From a virus, in the IMG/VR virus record IMGVR_UViG_3300044451_000406, positions 1-21,003 of that record: 21,003 nucleotides of DNA; one strand, 5' to 3'. Both the position numbers and the translations under genes were made by a program. How positions within the stretch are numbered: the first letter of the stretch is position 1; every line of letters starts with the position of its first letter. Shown piece by piece: positions 7,601-15,659 of the stretch. Under the pieces are notes generated by a model. It did not search any database. It saw only the letters and a program-made list of their open reading frames with translations, and was not told where the DNA came from.

Positions 7601-9589
7601 CCATAGCGATGATGCGACGTGTTGGGACAAGACGAAGCGATCTTTGGCATCGAGTTGGGCATACCCCTCAATGAGCGACTCCCTGAACACGGCAGAGCGG
7701 GCATTCTCGCCAGTCGTTGCGACGGCAGACTTGATTGCCGTGCCTATGTCCCTTCCGATTTGTTCGTTCAAATCCTGTAGTTGGACGAGGCTGGCATCGG
7801 CCGCCCTTGCCATGTCTTGCTTTGTCGGTTTCGGGAGATCATTTGACGTTGCCGCATCCTGAATTATGGCAAAAAGGACGGGACGAACATCGTCCTCAAG
7901 TTGCTTGACCCACACATCCTTGTTGAATATTGACGAGACCTCGAGTGTCCCAGAAAACAGAGCTTTGCGAGATTTTGCCCCGAACGACTTCTCCATGACC
8001 ACTCGTTGCTGGCGCTCAATGACGCGCTCAAGTGAACGACCGAGTATTTCTGCCCATCGCTCGATTGCTCGTTCGGTGTCGGCGGCCTTCGATTCCACCG
8101 GGCTTTGGCCGGCGGGGGCGGCTTCCGTGGTTGCGAGTGGGACGTCTGGGGCGCCAGCCGGATTGGCCGCCTGCATGGCCGCCGCAATCGCGCCGGCCAT
8201 CGTGTCGGGTTCTGGGCCGGCAGGTGCTTGCGGCGCAGGTGCTTCGCCTCCGGGCATGCCCGGCATTCCTGGCGGTGGGGCACCAGTCTCCATCCCCGGA
8301 ACGGCACCCTGAGGCGGCCCGCCCGGCATCATCATTGGCGGCGATTCCATCTTTTTCTTCGTGTTGCCAATGGGCGTGAGGTTCGGGTTCATTAGCAACG
8401 AGTCGGCGAGATCGGACTCAATCACCTTGCGTCCGCTTCCCGTCCTGTACTCGTTGAGACTTATGAGACCGCGAGAGAACTCATCACTCAAATAGCGCTC
8501 TCGTTCTTGTTTGTAGAGCATGAGGACGGGGACCTCGCTCGTGTCAAAGTCGACGTAGTTGATTTCATCCAGCTCGTCGAGTGCGCGCGCAATTGGCTCC
8601 AGGTGCGGGAGCATTGTCTCCGTCCAGAACACTCGTATTTCTTCCGCGGCATTGGAGAAAGTACGACCAGAAGCATTGCCGATGACGGATTCTGGGACGC
8701 CGAAAGATGCCAGAATTTCTTCTTTGGTTATCTGTCTCATCTGTATGTAGGCGGCATCTCTCGGGGATGCGCCGACATCGACGTACTCGGCGCCATCGTC
8801 CGAGGCGAGGACGGTTGTCTGTCCCGCGCGCGACAGGTTGCCCCTGAAGCGACTCTTGAGTTCTTCTTTGTCCTCGTCGTCAAGCATTCCGCGCACGACA
8901 AGCAGGCCGCCTGGCCTGCCGTCGTTCATCAGGAAATTTCTGTTGTAGAGCTTGGCAAAATTCTCTATCTCAATTGCTATGCCAGCGGCTTCCATCGGCG
9001 TCAGCGAAAGATACGGGTCAAGTGGGTGTGGCCTGCGAATCCACACGACATCTTCCGGCTTGAGGATCGTTGTCTGCCCGTGCGGAAGCGACACCTCAAA
9101 GCCGGAAACAAATTTCTTCGGATCCGGTATCGGGGCAGTCGCCTGCGGCGGGAGAAGATTCAACCCGATAATGCTCCCGTCTCGCCCCCTCACCTTCTCC
9201 ATGAACGCACCCCTCGTGCCGAGAAGCAACTGAGCGGAGAGTCTGTACCTGAAAATAAATGCGTTCTCGCCAATGTTCGATTTGGTGTTCAAGACCTCCA
9301 CGAGCGGGGACTTTGCCATCTTCTTGGACGACACAATTTCGCCCGTGGGCGAATTGTCCTTGCGCAGGATTATCGGGAGACGAGCCTGATTTCCGGCAAT
9401 GACATCGATACACCTCGAAACCCAGGTGACTCTCTGCATGCCCTCTCGATATGCACGCTCAATGTCCCATGAATCCTTGTACGACCGTCCGGCCATTCCC
9501 ATTGTCTGGGCAATGGGGGCGCCCGGACCTATCGCGGCCTTGGCCGATTGGGCGGATGCCGCTTTGTTCTTTGATGAGTTCCAGGCCAT
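7583..9589 (-). CDS. Portal protein, HK97 family, with C-terminal extension
   Basis: The 668-residue product matches the HK97-type portal family: WVSRCIDVIAGNQARLPI near the start, VVWIRRPHPLDPYLSLTPMEAA, a YNRNFLMNDGRPGGLL segment, and ITKEEILASFGVPESVIG followed by the long helix and ALDELDEINY. Portals form the dodecameric ring at one capsid vertex through which DNA is packaged. It is longer than usual (often 400-500): a Pro/Gly/Met-rich linker at about residues 413-500 leads into a helical C-terminal region of roughly 165 residues. The ATG at 9587-9589 lies 3 bases past the stop of a small upstream gene and has only a weak Shine-Dalgarno sequence, which suggests translational coupling. 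The giant protease gene follows on the same strand after an 89-base gap. Confidence 0.92.
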   Translation of the reverse strand: MAWNSSKNKAASAQSAKAAIGPGAPIAQTMGMAGRSYKDSWDIERAYREGMQRVTWVSRCIDVIAGNQARLPIILRKDNSPTGEIVSSKKMAKSPLVEVLNTKSNIGENAFIFRYRLSAQLLLGTRGAFMEKVRGRDGSIIGLNLLPPQATAPIPDPKKFVSGFEVSLPHGQTTILKPEDVVWIRRPHPLDPYLSLTPMEAAGIAIEIENFAKLYNRNFLMNDGRPGGLLVVRGMLDDEDKEELKSRFRGNLSRAGQTTVLASDDGAEYVDVGASPRDAAYIQMRQITKEEILASFGVPESVIGNASGRTFSNAAEEIRVFWTETMLPHLEPIARALDELDEINYVDFDTSEVPVLMLYKQERERYLSDEFSRGLISLNEYRTGSGRKVIESDLADSLLMNPNLTPIGNTKKKMESPPMMMPGGPPQGAVPGMETGAPPPGMPGMPGGEAPAPQAPAGPEPDTMAGAIAAAMQAANPAGAPDVPLATTEAAPAGQSPVESKAADTERAIERWAEILGRSLERVIERQQRVVMEKSFGAKSRKALFSGTLEVSSIFNKDVWVKQLEDDVRPVLFAIIQDAATSNDLPKPTKQDMARAADASLVQLQDLNEQIGRDIGTAIKSAVATTGENARSAVFRESLIEGYAQLDAKDRFVLSQHVASSLWNQFSN

Positions 9590-9592
9590 TTA

Positions 9593-9763
9593 CTACTCGA
9601 GTCCAAGCAACAGTCCGACCGCACCACAACCGATGCCGGCGACAATTAGGCCAGCCGGAAGAAAAATCAACCCAGCACCGACTGCAGTCAGAAGTACGAA
9701 TGAAGCCATTAGAATGTTAGCAACATTTGAACGGTCGGTAAGAAACACTCGAAGTTTGTTCAT
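9593..9763 (-). CDS. Small two-helix membrane protein, unidentified
   Basis: A 56-residue frame starts at the ATG 9761-9763, preceded by AGGGG about 6 bases upstream, and ends at TAG 9593-9595, three bases before the portal start. After a polar N-terminus of about 14 residues (MNKLRVFLTDRSNV) it is almost wholly hydrophobic: one helix of about 18 residues ending near LIF, a short LPAG turn, and a second Gly-rich helix to LLLGLE. This pattern suits a helical hairpin membrane protein, possibly holin-like, but no family is recognised and lysis genes are not nearby. The spacing supports it as the first gene of the leftward operon. Confidence 0.62.
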   Translation of the reverse strand: MNKLRVFLTDRSNVANILMASFVLLTAVGAGLIFLPAGLIVAGIGCGAVGLLLGLE

Positions 9764-9831
9764 GCCCACCCCTGTTTGCTTTTATACTTATTTTACGACA
9801 CGAGCAAGCATAGTTGATACAGGAATTGCGA
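9764..9831. promoter_or_regulatory. Divergent intergenic region, likely promoters for both arms
   Basis: This 68-base AT-rich spacer separates the leftward operon (small membrane protein, portal, giant protease) from the rightward terminase operon. On the minus strand a TTGCTC and a TATAAA about 15 bases apart could be a -35/-10 pair. On the plus strand TATACT and TATTTT tracts are present without a clear partner. An AGGA precedes the terminase ATG by 8 bases and AGGGG precedes the leftward ATG. Divergent transcription from here is implied by the gene layout; the exact boxes are guesses. Confidence 0.4.
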
Positions 9832-11136
9832 ATGGCAGACTGGCAAAAAATCATTGATTATCTGGAGCCGAAATCTCCTCTGTACTGCCCCGAGAGAGCA
9901 TCGTTCACGCAGAAGGTCTTTCTGAGGTGTTATTCGCTGGAAGCCCTGTTCGGGGGGGCCGCCGGCGGTGGCAAAAGTTCGGCATTGCTGATGGCCGCAC
10001 TTCAGTACGTCGACATACCCCAATACTCGGCAATCCTGTTCAGGCGCACATTTGCCGACCTGTCTCTCCCGGGCGCACTCATGGACCGCTTCAAAACATG
10101 GATTGCCACCCACGAAGATGTCCACTGGAACAACAACAGCTTCATTGCCACCTTCCCGTCCGGGGCGAGAGTGTCGTTCGGTTATCTCAACAATGCCGGC
10201 GATTACCTGAGGTACAAGGGTTCCGAGTTTCAGTTCATCGGGATGGACGAGGTGACGGAAATCAGGGAATCGGATTATCGCTATCTGTTCTCCCGACTTC
10301 GTCGCCCCGTGAGCGGGCCCCTGTCCGAGGTTCCCCTTCGCATGAGGGCGGCATCAAACCCGGCACCCAATTGGGTCAGGCAACGATTCATAGTCGAGGG
10401 AAAGAGCGAAAAACGAATATTCGTTCCTTCCCGACTGACTGACAACCCCGGCATTGATGCGGTCTCGTATCGGCGCTCACTCCAAGCGCTCGACCCCCTC
10501 GAGCGACGCAGATTGGAGGAGGGTGACTGGTGGGCGACCACTCTCGGGTCAATGTTTGACCGCACCTCATTCGTGGTCGTTGATCAGAGCGAGATACCAA
10601 TGGTGAGCAGTTCTGCCAGGGCAGTAAGGTTCTGGGATTTGGCCGCCACCGAGCCCAACTCAAACAACCCGGATCCCGACTGGACGGTCGGCACGCTCAT
10701 GCTGTTCGACAAGGGAATTGCCTACATCTTGGACGTGAAGCGAGCAAGGGTCAAGGGGGAGAAGGTCGAACAATTGGTTCAACAGACTGCCAACGAGGAT
10801 GGGCCGAGCGTGGCAATCAGAATGGAGCAAGAGCCAGGCTCGTCTGGGAAGGCCCTGATTGACCAATACGCCAGATACGTGGTCCCGGGGCGCGACTTCA
10901 TCGGCATTCGATCCACCGGCGACAAGGTGACCAGGGCCCGCCCGTTCGCCGCGGCGGCGGCCAACGGAAACATCAGGTTGCTTCGCAGTGCCTGGCTGAC
11001 CGAATGGTTGGACGAAATGTCCGCCTTCCCCGAGGCCGCAAGCCACGATGACCAGGTTGACTCGGCTACTGGTGCCTTTGGCTACCTGACCGGATTGGGG
11101 TTGCCACAGCGCAAAAGAGCCACTATCATCATCTGA
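9832..11136 (+). CDS. terL: Terminase large subunit (packaging ATPase/nuclease)
   Basis: This 434-residue enzyme pumps and cuts phage DNA at the portal. The ATPase half has a Walker A-like FGGAAGGGKSS at residues 40-50, a FRRTF motif near 70-74, and Walker B FIGMDE at 135-140. The nuclease half opens with RFWDLAA (D269) and has a MEQEPGSSGKA segment and a closing HDDQVD (D406/D407/D410), the usual metal-binding acidic sites. The ATG at 9832 is chosen because AGGA lies 8 bases upstream; an in-frame TTG at 9814 is less likely. It points away from the portal gene, which is unusual because the two are normally co-directional. No small terminase subunit was recognised next to it. Confidence 0.95.
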   Translation: MADWQKIIDYLEPKSPLYCPERASFTQKVFLRCYSLEALFGGAAGGGKSSALLMAALQYVDIPQYSAILFRRTFADLSLPGALMDRFKTWIATHEDVHWNNNSFIATFPSGARVSFGYLNNAGDYLRYKGSEFQFIGMDEVTEIRESDYRYLFSRLRRPVSGPLSEVPLRMRAASNPAPNWVRQRFIVEGKSEKRIFVPSRLTDNPGIDAVSYRRSLQALDPLERRRLEEGDWWATTLGSMFDRTSFVVVDQSEIPMVSSSARAVRFWDLAATEPNSNNPDPDWTVGTLMLFDKGIAYILDVKRARVKGEKVEQLVQQTANEDGPSVAIRMEQEPGSSGKALIDQYARYVVPGRDFIGIRSTGDKVTRARPFAAAAANGNIRLLRSAWLTEWLDEMSAFPEAASHDDQVDSATGAFGYLTGLGLPQRKRATIII

Positions 11137-11173
11137 CGCAAGTTCTATTAATACGCCAAATACTACGAGGATC

Positions 11174-11698
11174 ATGAACACAACACCACGCATCGCCGAC
11201 CTGCTGTTCGGCGACTTTTCCGAACGTCTCGCCAATCTTGAGGGACAACTTCAGGATTACCTGGCAGGTCAGCCGCCACAAGAGGAGGCCTGCGAAGTGC
11301 TTGCGGCATTCAATCGCGCAAAAGCCGAAGTAAAACTGACCTACGACTCTTTCGCCCTCAGAATCGGCGCGATGATGAAAGATGACAAGGTACTCCTCTC
11401 TGGCGGCGGCGAGGTTGAGCGCAACTACTCCACCAAGCGAACGAAGTGGCAACACAAGGATTTGGCGAGCGTGGTCGCCCAGAAGCTCCACAAAATGTCA
11501 ATTGACATGGACACCGGCGAGGTGAAGGTCGACCCAGAGGAGATGGCGAAAGCGATGCTGAACTACGTCCAGCCGTCGTACTGGAAGGTCACCCAACTCG
11601 AGAAAATCGGCATCAATCCCGACAATTACTGCGAGTCCGGCGACTCGCGCATGAGCGTAATAGTAAGACAATCAAACGGAGGCACGAGCGATGAGTGA
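11174..11698 (+). CDS. Unidentified protein upstream of the Rad52-like gene
   Basis: The 174-residue product starts at ATG 11174 after a GAGG Shine-Dalgarno sequence. The first half is helical and acidic (FSERLANLEGQLQDYL, then FNRAKAEVKLTYDSFALRIG). The middle has SGGGEVERNYSTKRTKWQHKD, and the C-terminal half has a YVQPSYWKVTQLEKIGINPD segment followed by YC. I do not recognise the family. It overlaps the Rad52-like gene by 8 bases, so the two are translated from one message, and a role in recombination as an accessory factor is a contextual guess. A host-nuclease inhibitor of the Gam type is another possibility, but no diagnostic motif was found. Confidence 0.85.
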   Translation: MNTTPRIADLLFGDFSERLANLEGQLQDYLAGQPPQEEACEVLAAFNRAKAEVKLTYDSFALRIGAMMKDDKVLLSGGGEVERNYSTKRTKWQHKDLASVVAQKLHKMSIDMDTGEVKVDPEEMAKAMLNYVQPSYWKVTQLEKIGINPDNYCESGDSRMSVIVRQSNGGTSDE

Positions 11699-12350
11699 AG
11701 TGGACAAGACCGAGAAAACTGAATGGAGAGACCCCTACGGCCCTCTTTCCGAACCCTTCCCGCAGGAAATGGAACGGACGATAAACAAGGGCGGGACCAA
11801 CCTCACCTACATTCCGGTCAGCGAAGTCATCAACAGACTGAACAAGGTCCTGGGCGTCGAGAACTGGTCATTCACCGTCACTCGTTGCGAGCGAGACGCG
11901 ATTGACCCAGATTTCGTCGTCGCCCACGTTCGGCTCGAGTACTTCGTCAACGATTTCCGCTCAATTGCCCGCGATGGAATCGGTGGTCAAAAAATCAAGC
12001 GCACCAAGCAGGGGGGCATCGTGGATCTCGGCGATGAGTTCAAGGGCGCCATTTCCGATGCCCTCAAGAAGGCCGCCCAGACGCTTGGCGTCGGCCTCTA
12101 CCTCGCCCGAAGCGATGAAGCCATCGAGGTCGAGCAGGCAATGGCCGCCCCCGTCGATGAGTCCGTCCAAGCATGGGAGAGCTTCGTCAGCGTGAGCAAG
12201 GGTCTGGACGAATCCAAACGAGCACTGCTCAACGAGTTCTGGGCGAACCTCTCCAACAATGCGCCAAAGCCGCGCAAGCCGAGCGATGTGAGCCTTGATC
12301 AACTTCAGGAACTGCAGGCAGAGGCAGTAAGGCTGAGCTTCCTGAAGTAG
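11691..12350 (+). CDS. Rad52-like single-strand annealing protein
   Basis: The 219-residue product has the layout of phage Rad52/Rad22-type annealing proteins: YIPVSEVINRLNKVLGVENW, the FTVTRCE strand, a VAHVRLEYFVNDF strand, then a glycine-rich DGIGGQKIKRTKQGG stretch and FKGAISDALKKAAQTLGVGLYL, which is the helix most typical of the family. Such proteins coat single-stranded DNA and anneal complementary strands, usually working with a 5'-3' exonuclease; the next gene is a nuclease. The C-terminal 70 residues are acidic and probably mediate protein contacts. A strong GGAGG precedes ATG 11691, which overlaps the end of the previous gene. Confidence 0.85.
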   Translation: MSEVDKTEKTEWRDPYGPLSEPFPQEMERTINKGGTNLTYIPVSEVINRLNKVLGVENWSFTVTRCERDAIDPDFVVAHVRLEYFVNDFRSIARDGIGGQKIKRTKQGGIVDLGDEFKGAISDALKKAAQTLGVGLYLARSDEAIEVEQAMAAPVDESVQAWESFVSVSKGLDESKRALLNEFWANLSNNAPKPRKPSDVSLDQLQELQAEAVRLSFLK

Positions 12351-12367
12351 TATAGTAAGGTTGCTCA

Positions 12368-13159
12368 GTGACCACTGAACAGCCATCGGATCCTAGGATG
12401 CCACAATACCTTTCGGCATCATCAATATTGACCTGGGAGCAGTGCCCCCAGAGGTACAAGTACAGTCGCATAGACCAGCTCCCGGAACCCGAGAATCAAA
12501 GCCAACTCATGGGTACATTCGTCCACGAGGTTTTGGAGCAGGTTTACACGCTTCCCGCCGAGCAACGCACGGTGGGCAACGCCCAGCAAGTATCTCGCGT
12601 CGCATGGGCTCGGGGTTGGGTGGAAAGACTCGCAGGAATGAACATGACGGAAGCAGAGATGCGCGAGTTCAGGTGGAAATCTTGGTGGTGCATCGAGAAC
12701 CTCTGGACGGTCGAGGATCCAACCAAAGTTCTCCCGATTGGATTGGAATCCGAATACAACACGGAGGTCATACCGGGCATAAATATCAAGGGTTTTGTCG
12801 ACCGAATCAGCGAAGTCGGGGATGGGGCAAAGATAACCGATTACAAAACCGGCAAATTCCCGAAACCAGCATACATGGATCAGAAGTGGTTCCAGCTACT
12901 CCTCTACAAGTTGGTGGTTGAGCGGACCATTGGGAAATCGGTGAATGAAGTTCAACTCATCTACCTGAAGGATGGAAAAGCCCTGGGTAGGACGACCACG
13001 CCGGAAGATGATGTCGCAACGCTCGCCCGAGTGGCAAAGACCCATTCCGAGATACAGGTCGCGCTTCGCACGGGGGAATTCGAGACGAAGGTGTCTCGGT
13101 TGTGCGACTGGTGTCATTACAAGAAAATCTGCCCAGCATGGGGTGCACGGAGGAAATAG
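12368..13159 (+). CDS. Cas4/RecB-family PD-(D/E)XK nuclease with Fe-S cluster motif
   Basis: The 263-residue enzyme has the PD-(D/E)XK core: a G-T-F-V-H-E helix, GFVDRISEV with D145, and TDYKTGK with D158 and K160, followed by the QLLLYKLVVE helix carrying the QxxxY motif. C26 in WEQCPQRYKYSR and C246, C249 and C255 in LCDWCHYKKICPAW form the four-cysteine pattern of the 4Fe-4S cluster in Cas4 and AddB-type nucleases. It probably resects DNA ends to feed the Rad52-like protein encoded just upstream. The start is GTG 12368, with AAGG about 7 bases upstream; an internal ATG at 12398 is a weaker alternative. Confidence 0.9.
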   Translation: MTTEQPSDPRMPQYLSASSILTWEQCPQRYKYSRIDQLPEPENQSQLMGTFVHEVLEQVYTLPAEQRTVGNAQQVSRVAWARGWVERLAGMNMTEAEMREFRWKSWWCIENLWTVEDPTKVLPIGLESEYNTEVIPGINIKGFVDRISEVGDGAKITDYKTGKFPKPAYMDQKWFQLLLYKLVVERTIGKSVNEVQLIYLKDGKALGRTTTPEDDVATLARVAKTHSEIQVALRTGEFETKVSRLCDWCHYKKICPAWGARRK

Positions 13160-13161
13160 GC

Positions 13162-13677
13162 GTGTCCAACATAGACAATCAGACATTCGCAAAAATGGTC
13201 GCCGAAGAGGTGAAGAACAAACTCTCACCCAATCAGCGGCGCGTGCTTTTGGAAAAAGAGAACTGGGAGCGATGGCGACTCAACCTCGTCGCACTCTTGG
13301 AGAACCTCGATGCTCAGACGGCAGCGGCCGAGAGGTCGCGAATCGCCGACATCAAGCGATACGAGTCGTTCGGGAATGAGGGGCTCTCATTGCTGGAACA
13401 GGCCAATGCCTCGTACGATTCGCGGGTCCAAAAGATTGCGCGGTTCAGGTTCCATGTCGAGCGACGATTGAACGAAATTGCCACAATGATTGACACGGGC
13501 GAGATTTCGGAAAACAACGGTTGGCAGAATGTCGAATTCCTGAAGCGCGGGATAGCCAGGCACCGCGCCCTGCTGAAGGAGTACGACCTTGAGGAAACCG
13601 TCATTGACCGAGCACTCTGGTCGTTGCTGGATGATCGGTGGGAGTTTGACGGCATCAAATCCGTTGACATCGTATGA
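13162..13677 (+). CDS. Unidentified coiled-coil protein
   Basis: The best start is GTG 13162 (SNIDNQTF), two bases after the previous stop and preceded by GGAGGAA; an upstream in-frame start at 13102 would overlap the nuclease gene heavily and is rejected. The product has 171 residues and is nearly all charged helix, for example NWERWRLNLVALLENLDAQ and IADIKRYESFGNEGLSLLEQ, with no cysteine pairs or catalytic motifs. The family is not recognised. It lies inside the recombination cassette and its last codons overlap the HNH gene (ATGA), so it is co-expressed with DNA-processing enzymes. A structural or regulatory partner role is only a guess. Confidence 0.82.
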   Translation: MSNIDNQTFAKMVAEEVKNKLSPNQRRVLLEKENWERWRLNLVALLENLDAQTAAAERSRIADIKRYESFGNEGLSLLEQANASYDSRVQKIARFRFHVERRLNEIATMIDTGEISENNGWQNVEFLKRGIARHRALLKEYDLEETVIDRALWSLLDDRWEFDGIKSVDIV

Positions 13678-14030
13678 AACGGAATCAAATCCCGAAGCAA
13701 AAAACACCCCGCAAGCGCGGCGGTCGAATCGCATCGAGAAGCAAAAAGATGGAATTGAAATACGTCGGGCGCCGGAAATTCGTCAAGCGAATTCTTGCGG
13801 CTCGTCCGTATTGCGAGGCTTGCCCGGTGTTTGCCGCGCACGACAAGAAGAAGTTGTATCACCGGTCGGTCTCGCAGGATGTCCACGAGATAGTGAGACG
13901 CTCGCAGGGCGGGTCAATACTTGACGAGAAAAATGTCCTAGCCGTATGCCGAGGTTGCCACAACCGCATAGGCAGGGAGCCAGCATTGGCATTTGACCTT
14001 GGTCTCGCCAAACGAGGTTCCGAGAAATGA
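13674..14030 (+). CDS. HNH endonuclease
   Basis: The 118-residue product has a very basic N-terminus (about 40 residues, rich in Lys and Arg) and then a complete zinc-supported HNH domain: C47/C50, the DVHEIVRRSQGG core with H71, N87, and C92-x2-C95 followed by H96. HNH enzymes nick or cut DNA; in tailed phages stand-alone ones often assist packaging or act as homing nucleases. Here it sits between a coiled-coil gene and a RuvC-like gene, overlapping both by ATGA junctions, which argues for a DNA-processing role within the cassette rather than a free-standing homing element. Confidence 0.9.
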   Translation: MKRNQIPKQKTPRKRGGRIASRSKKMELKYVGRRKFVKRILAARPYCEACPVFAAHDKKKLYHRSVSQDVHEIVRRSQGGSILDEKNVLAVCRGCHNRIGREPALAFDLGLAKRGSEK

Positions 14031-14575
14031 GTCGGTCGGACTGGATGACGATGGGGGTCGATCCTTCGCTCTCATCAACGGGAATTTCCGTGATTGGCGA
14101 AACCACGAGCATTCGCAGCAACCTGTCCGGACCGCGGCGACTCATGGAAATCAGAGACCGAATTATGCATGCGGTCATCACGTACAAAATTGACTGCGTA
14201 TCCATTGAGCATTATTCGTACGCCTCCCGAAACTCCCAAGCGCATTCCATCGGCGAATTGGGCGGGGTGCTTAGGGTCGCCCTTTACGAGGCTGGTATTC
14301 CGACCGTGGAGATTGCCCCGGCCTGCCGAGCCAAATTCGCCACAGGAAAGGGCAATGCCGCCAAGCCAGAGGTCGTTTCTGCGGTCTCGGCGAGGACGGG
14401 CACGATTTGGAGCGGTGGCGATGGCCCAGACAGGTGCGATGCGTGGGTTCTTGAGGAAATGCTTCGGTACAGGCTCGGACAGTCATTGATTGACTGGCCG
14501 AAATCCCATGCAGTGGCATTGGAAAAGGTAGATTGGTCACCACTAGAGAGACTTACGAAAGGAAATTCTGGGTGA
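14027..14575 (+). CDS. RuvC-like Holliday junction resolvase
   Basis: The 182-residue product has a RuvC-type RNase H fold signature: GVDPSLSSTG with D12, SIEHYSY with E61, the GELGGVLRVALYEAGI helix, a FATGKGNAAKPEV loop, and DGPDRCDAWVL with D135 and D138. These are the four acidic positions that bind metal in resolvases. It would cut branched intermediates created by annealing recombination, or debranch DNA before packaging. The ATG at 14027 overlaps the HNH stop and the gene ends in a GTGA overlap with the next gene. Confidence 0.88.
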   Translation: MSRSDWMTMGVDPSLSSTGISVIGETTSIRSNLSGPRRLMEIRDRIMHAVITYKIDCVSIEHYSYASRNSQAHSIGELGGVLRVALYEAGIPTVEIAPACRAKFATGKGNAAKPEVVSAVSARTGTIWSGGDGPDRCDAWVLEEMLRYRLGQSLIDWPKSHAVALEKVDWSPLERLTKGNSG

Positions 14576-14928
14576 CGACGGTGGGAATTGTTGCGAGGAC
14601 TTCGCCAATCAGTCAGGTGGAAATTGAGGGGCGAATACTGATGCTGCTTGACGAACTCGAGCACCACACCGAGGCATTCGAGAGTCTCGCAGAAGACTGT
14701 GCCAAGAAGGAATCCAGACTCAAGGGAGAGTGGGCAAAGGAGTACCTGTCGGCAAAGGGTTCAATCCGTGAACGAGAAGCATGGGCAGACTACAAGCTCG
14801 CCGACATGGATTTTGATTACAAGTGTGCCGAGGCACTCGTGAAGGCAAAGAGAGAGAAACTCCTGACCCTCAGGACAGAGGTGGATGCCCTCCGGACGCT
14901 CAATGCGAACGTCAGGGCTCAGGTGTGA
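14572..14928 (+). CDS. Unidentified helical protein
   Basis: The start is placed at GTG 14572, which overlaps the RuvC-like stop as GTGA and has AAAGGA about 9 bases upstream; a TTG at 14533 in the same frame is less likely. The product has 118 residues. After a short N-terminus it is a charged helical protein (LEHHTEAFESLAEDCAKKES, then AWADYKLADMDFDYKCAEAL) likely to form a coiled coil. No catalytic motif is visible and no family is recognised. Its position between the resolvase and the ParB-like gene, with coupling at both ends, puts it in the same operon. Confidence 0.8.
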   Translation: MTTVGIVARTSPISQVEIEGRILMLLDELEHHTEAFESLAEDCAKKESRLKGEWAKEYLSAKGSIREREAWADYKLADMDFDYKCAEALVKAKREKLLTLRTEVDALRTLNANVRAQV

Positions 14929-15659
14929 ACGGAATCCACGAATCCTTGGCATCGCTGGCAATGCCCATTGGAAGTCTCGTGCCCCTCAAGGACAATCCGA
15001 GGCGCGGCGACGTGGATGCAATCGCCGCCTCGTACAGAGAATTCGGCCAAGTCAAACCAATCGTTGTCACAGAAAATGGCGATGGGAGGTACCTAATTAT
15101 TGCGGGGAATCACCAGTACGAGGCGGCGAAGCGTCTCGGGTGGGATTCCATCGCCTGTACGGTGCTCGATGCAGACAAAAAGAAAGCGACTGCCTTTGCG
15201 TACGCCGACAACCGGACGGCGGACCTCGGCGGGTACGACGAAGATTTGCTCGTACAAATGATCGGCGAGGTTGGTAGCGAGTACTCCGAACTCATGAACA
15301 ATCTCGGAATAGATGAGTTCGACATGGCCACCATCGAGAACTCGGTCTCAAATGCCGAAAGCGAAATACTCACATCAAACGAATTCCTCCCCCCGGTGCT
15401 CGTTGAGACGCAGGATCAGTCGACTCCGCTGGTCGTGCCCAAAGGCGACGAAATGAACGTGGCGGCGCTCGGAAGCACGGCGATACCGGGCACGAAGAAA
15501 CCTCAGGCGGTCGTGCAGTACACGATTGTTTTTGACAGAGTGGAACAGCAGAGCAGGTGGTACGACTTCATAAAGTGGCTTCGCTCAAACCCGGAAATTG
15601 GGGGCAACACGACTGCAGAAAAATTGATGTGCTACCTGGAAAAGAACATTGACTTCTAA
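14925..15659 (+). CDS. ParB/sulfiredoxin-like domain protein (first of two)
   Basis: The start is GTG 14925, overlapping the previous stop as GTGA; a longer form from 14823 would lie over the upstream gene and is rejected. The 244-residue product opens with a ParB/Srx-type domain: LVPLKDNPRRGDVDAIAASY, GQVKPIVVT, LIIAGNHQYEAAKRLGW (residues 57-71), then VLDADKKKATAFAYADNRTA. This fold can bind or hydrolyse nucleotides and is often found next to DNA-modifying enzymes. The C-terminal part has FDRVEQQSRWYDFIKWLRSN, a helix-rich tail with no methyltransferase. The TAATG junction couples it tightly to the PAPS-reductase-like gene. Confidence 0.85.
   Translation: MNGIHESLASLAMPIGSLVPLKDNPRRGDVDAIAASYREFGQVKPIVVTENGDGRYLIIAGNHQYEAAKRLGWDSIACTVLDADKKKATAFAYADNRTADLGGYDEDLLVQMIGEVGSEYSELMNNLGIDEFDMATIENSVSNAESEILTSNEFLPPVLVETQDQSTPLVVPKGDEMNVAALGSTAIPGTKKPQAVVQYTIVFDRVEQQSRWYDFIKWLRSNPEIGGNTTAEKLMCYLEKNIDF

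Noticed and set aside
8507-9472. 321-residue plus-strand frame opposite the portal
   Set aside because: It is antisense to a well-supported portal gene and has no recognisable motif.
9593-9763. Small terminase subunit
   Set aside because: The product is a hydrophobic two-helix protein with no DNA-binding motif, so it does not fit a small terminase.
9399-9857. 152-residue plus-strand frame crossing the divergent spacer
   Set aside because: It overlaps the portal start, the small membrane gene and the terminase start, with no motif or ribosome binding site.
13674-14030. Homing endonuclease insertion
   Set aside because: The HNH gene overlaps both neighbours by ATGA joints and interrupts no gene, so a free-standing homing element is unlikely.
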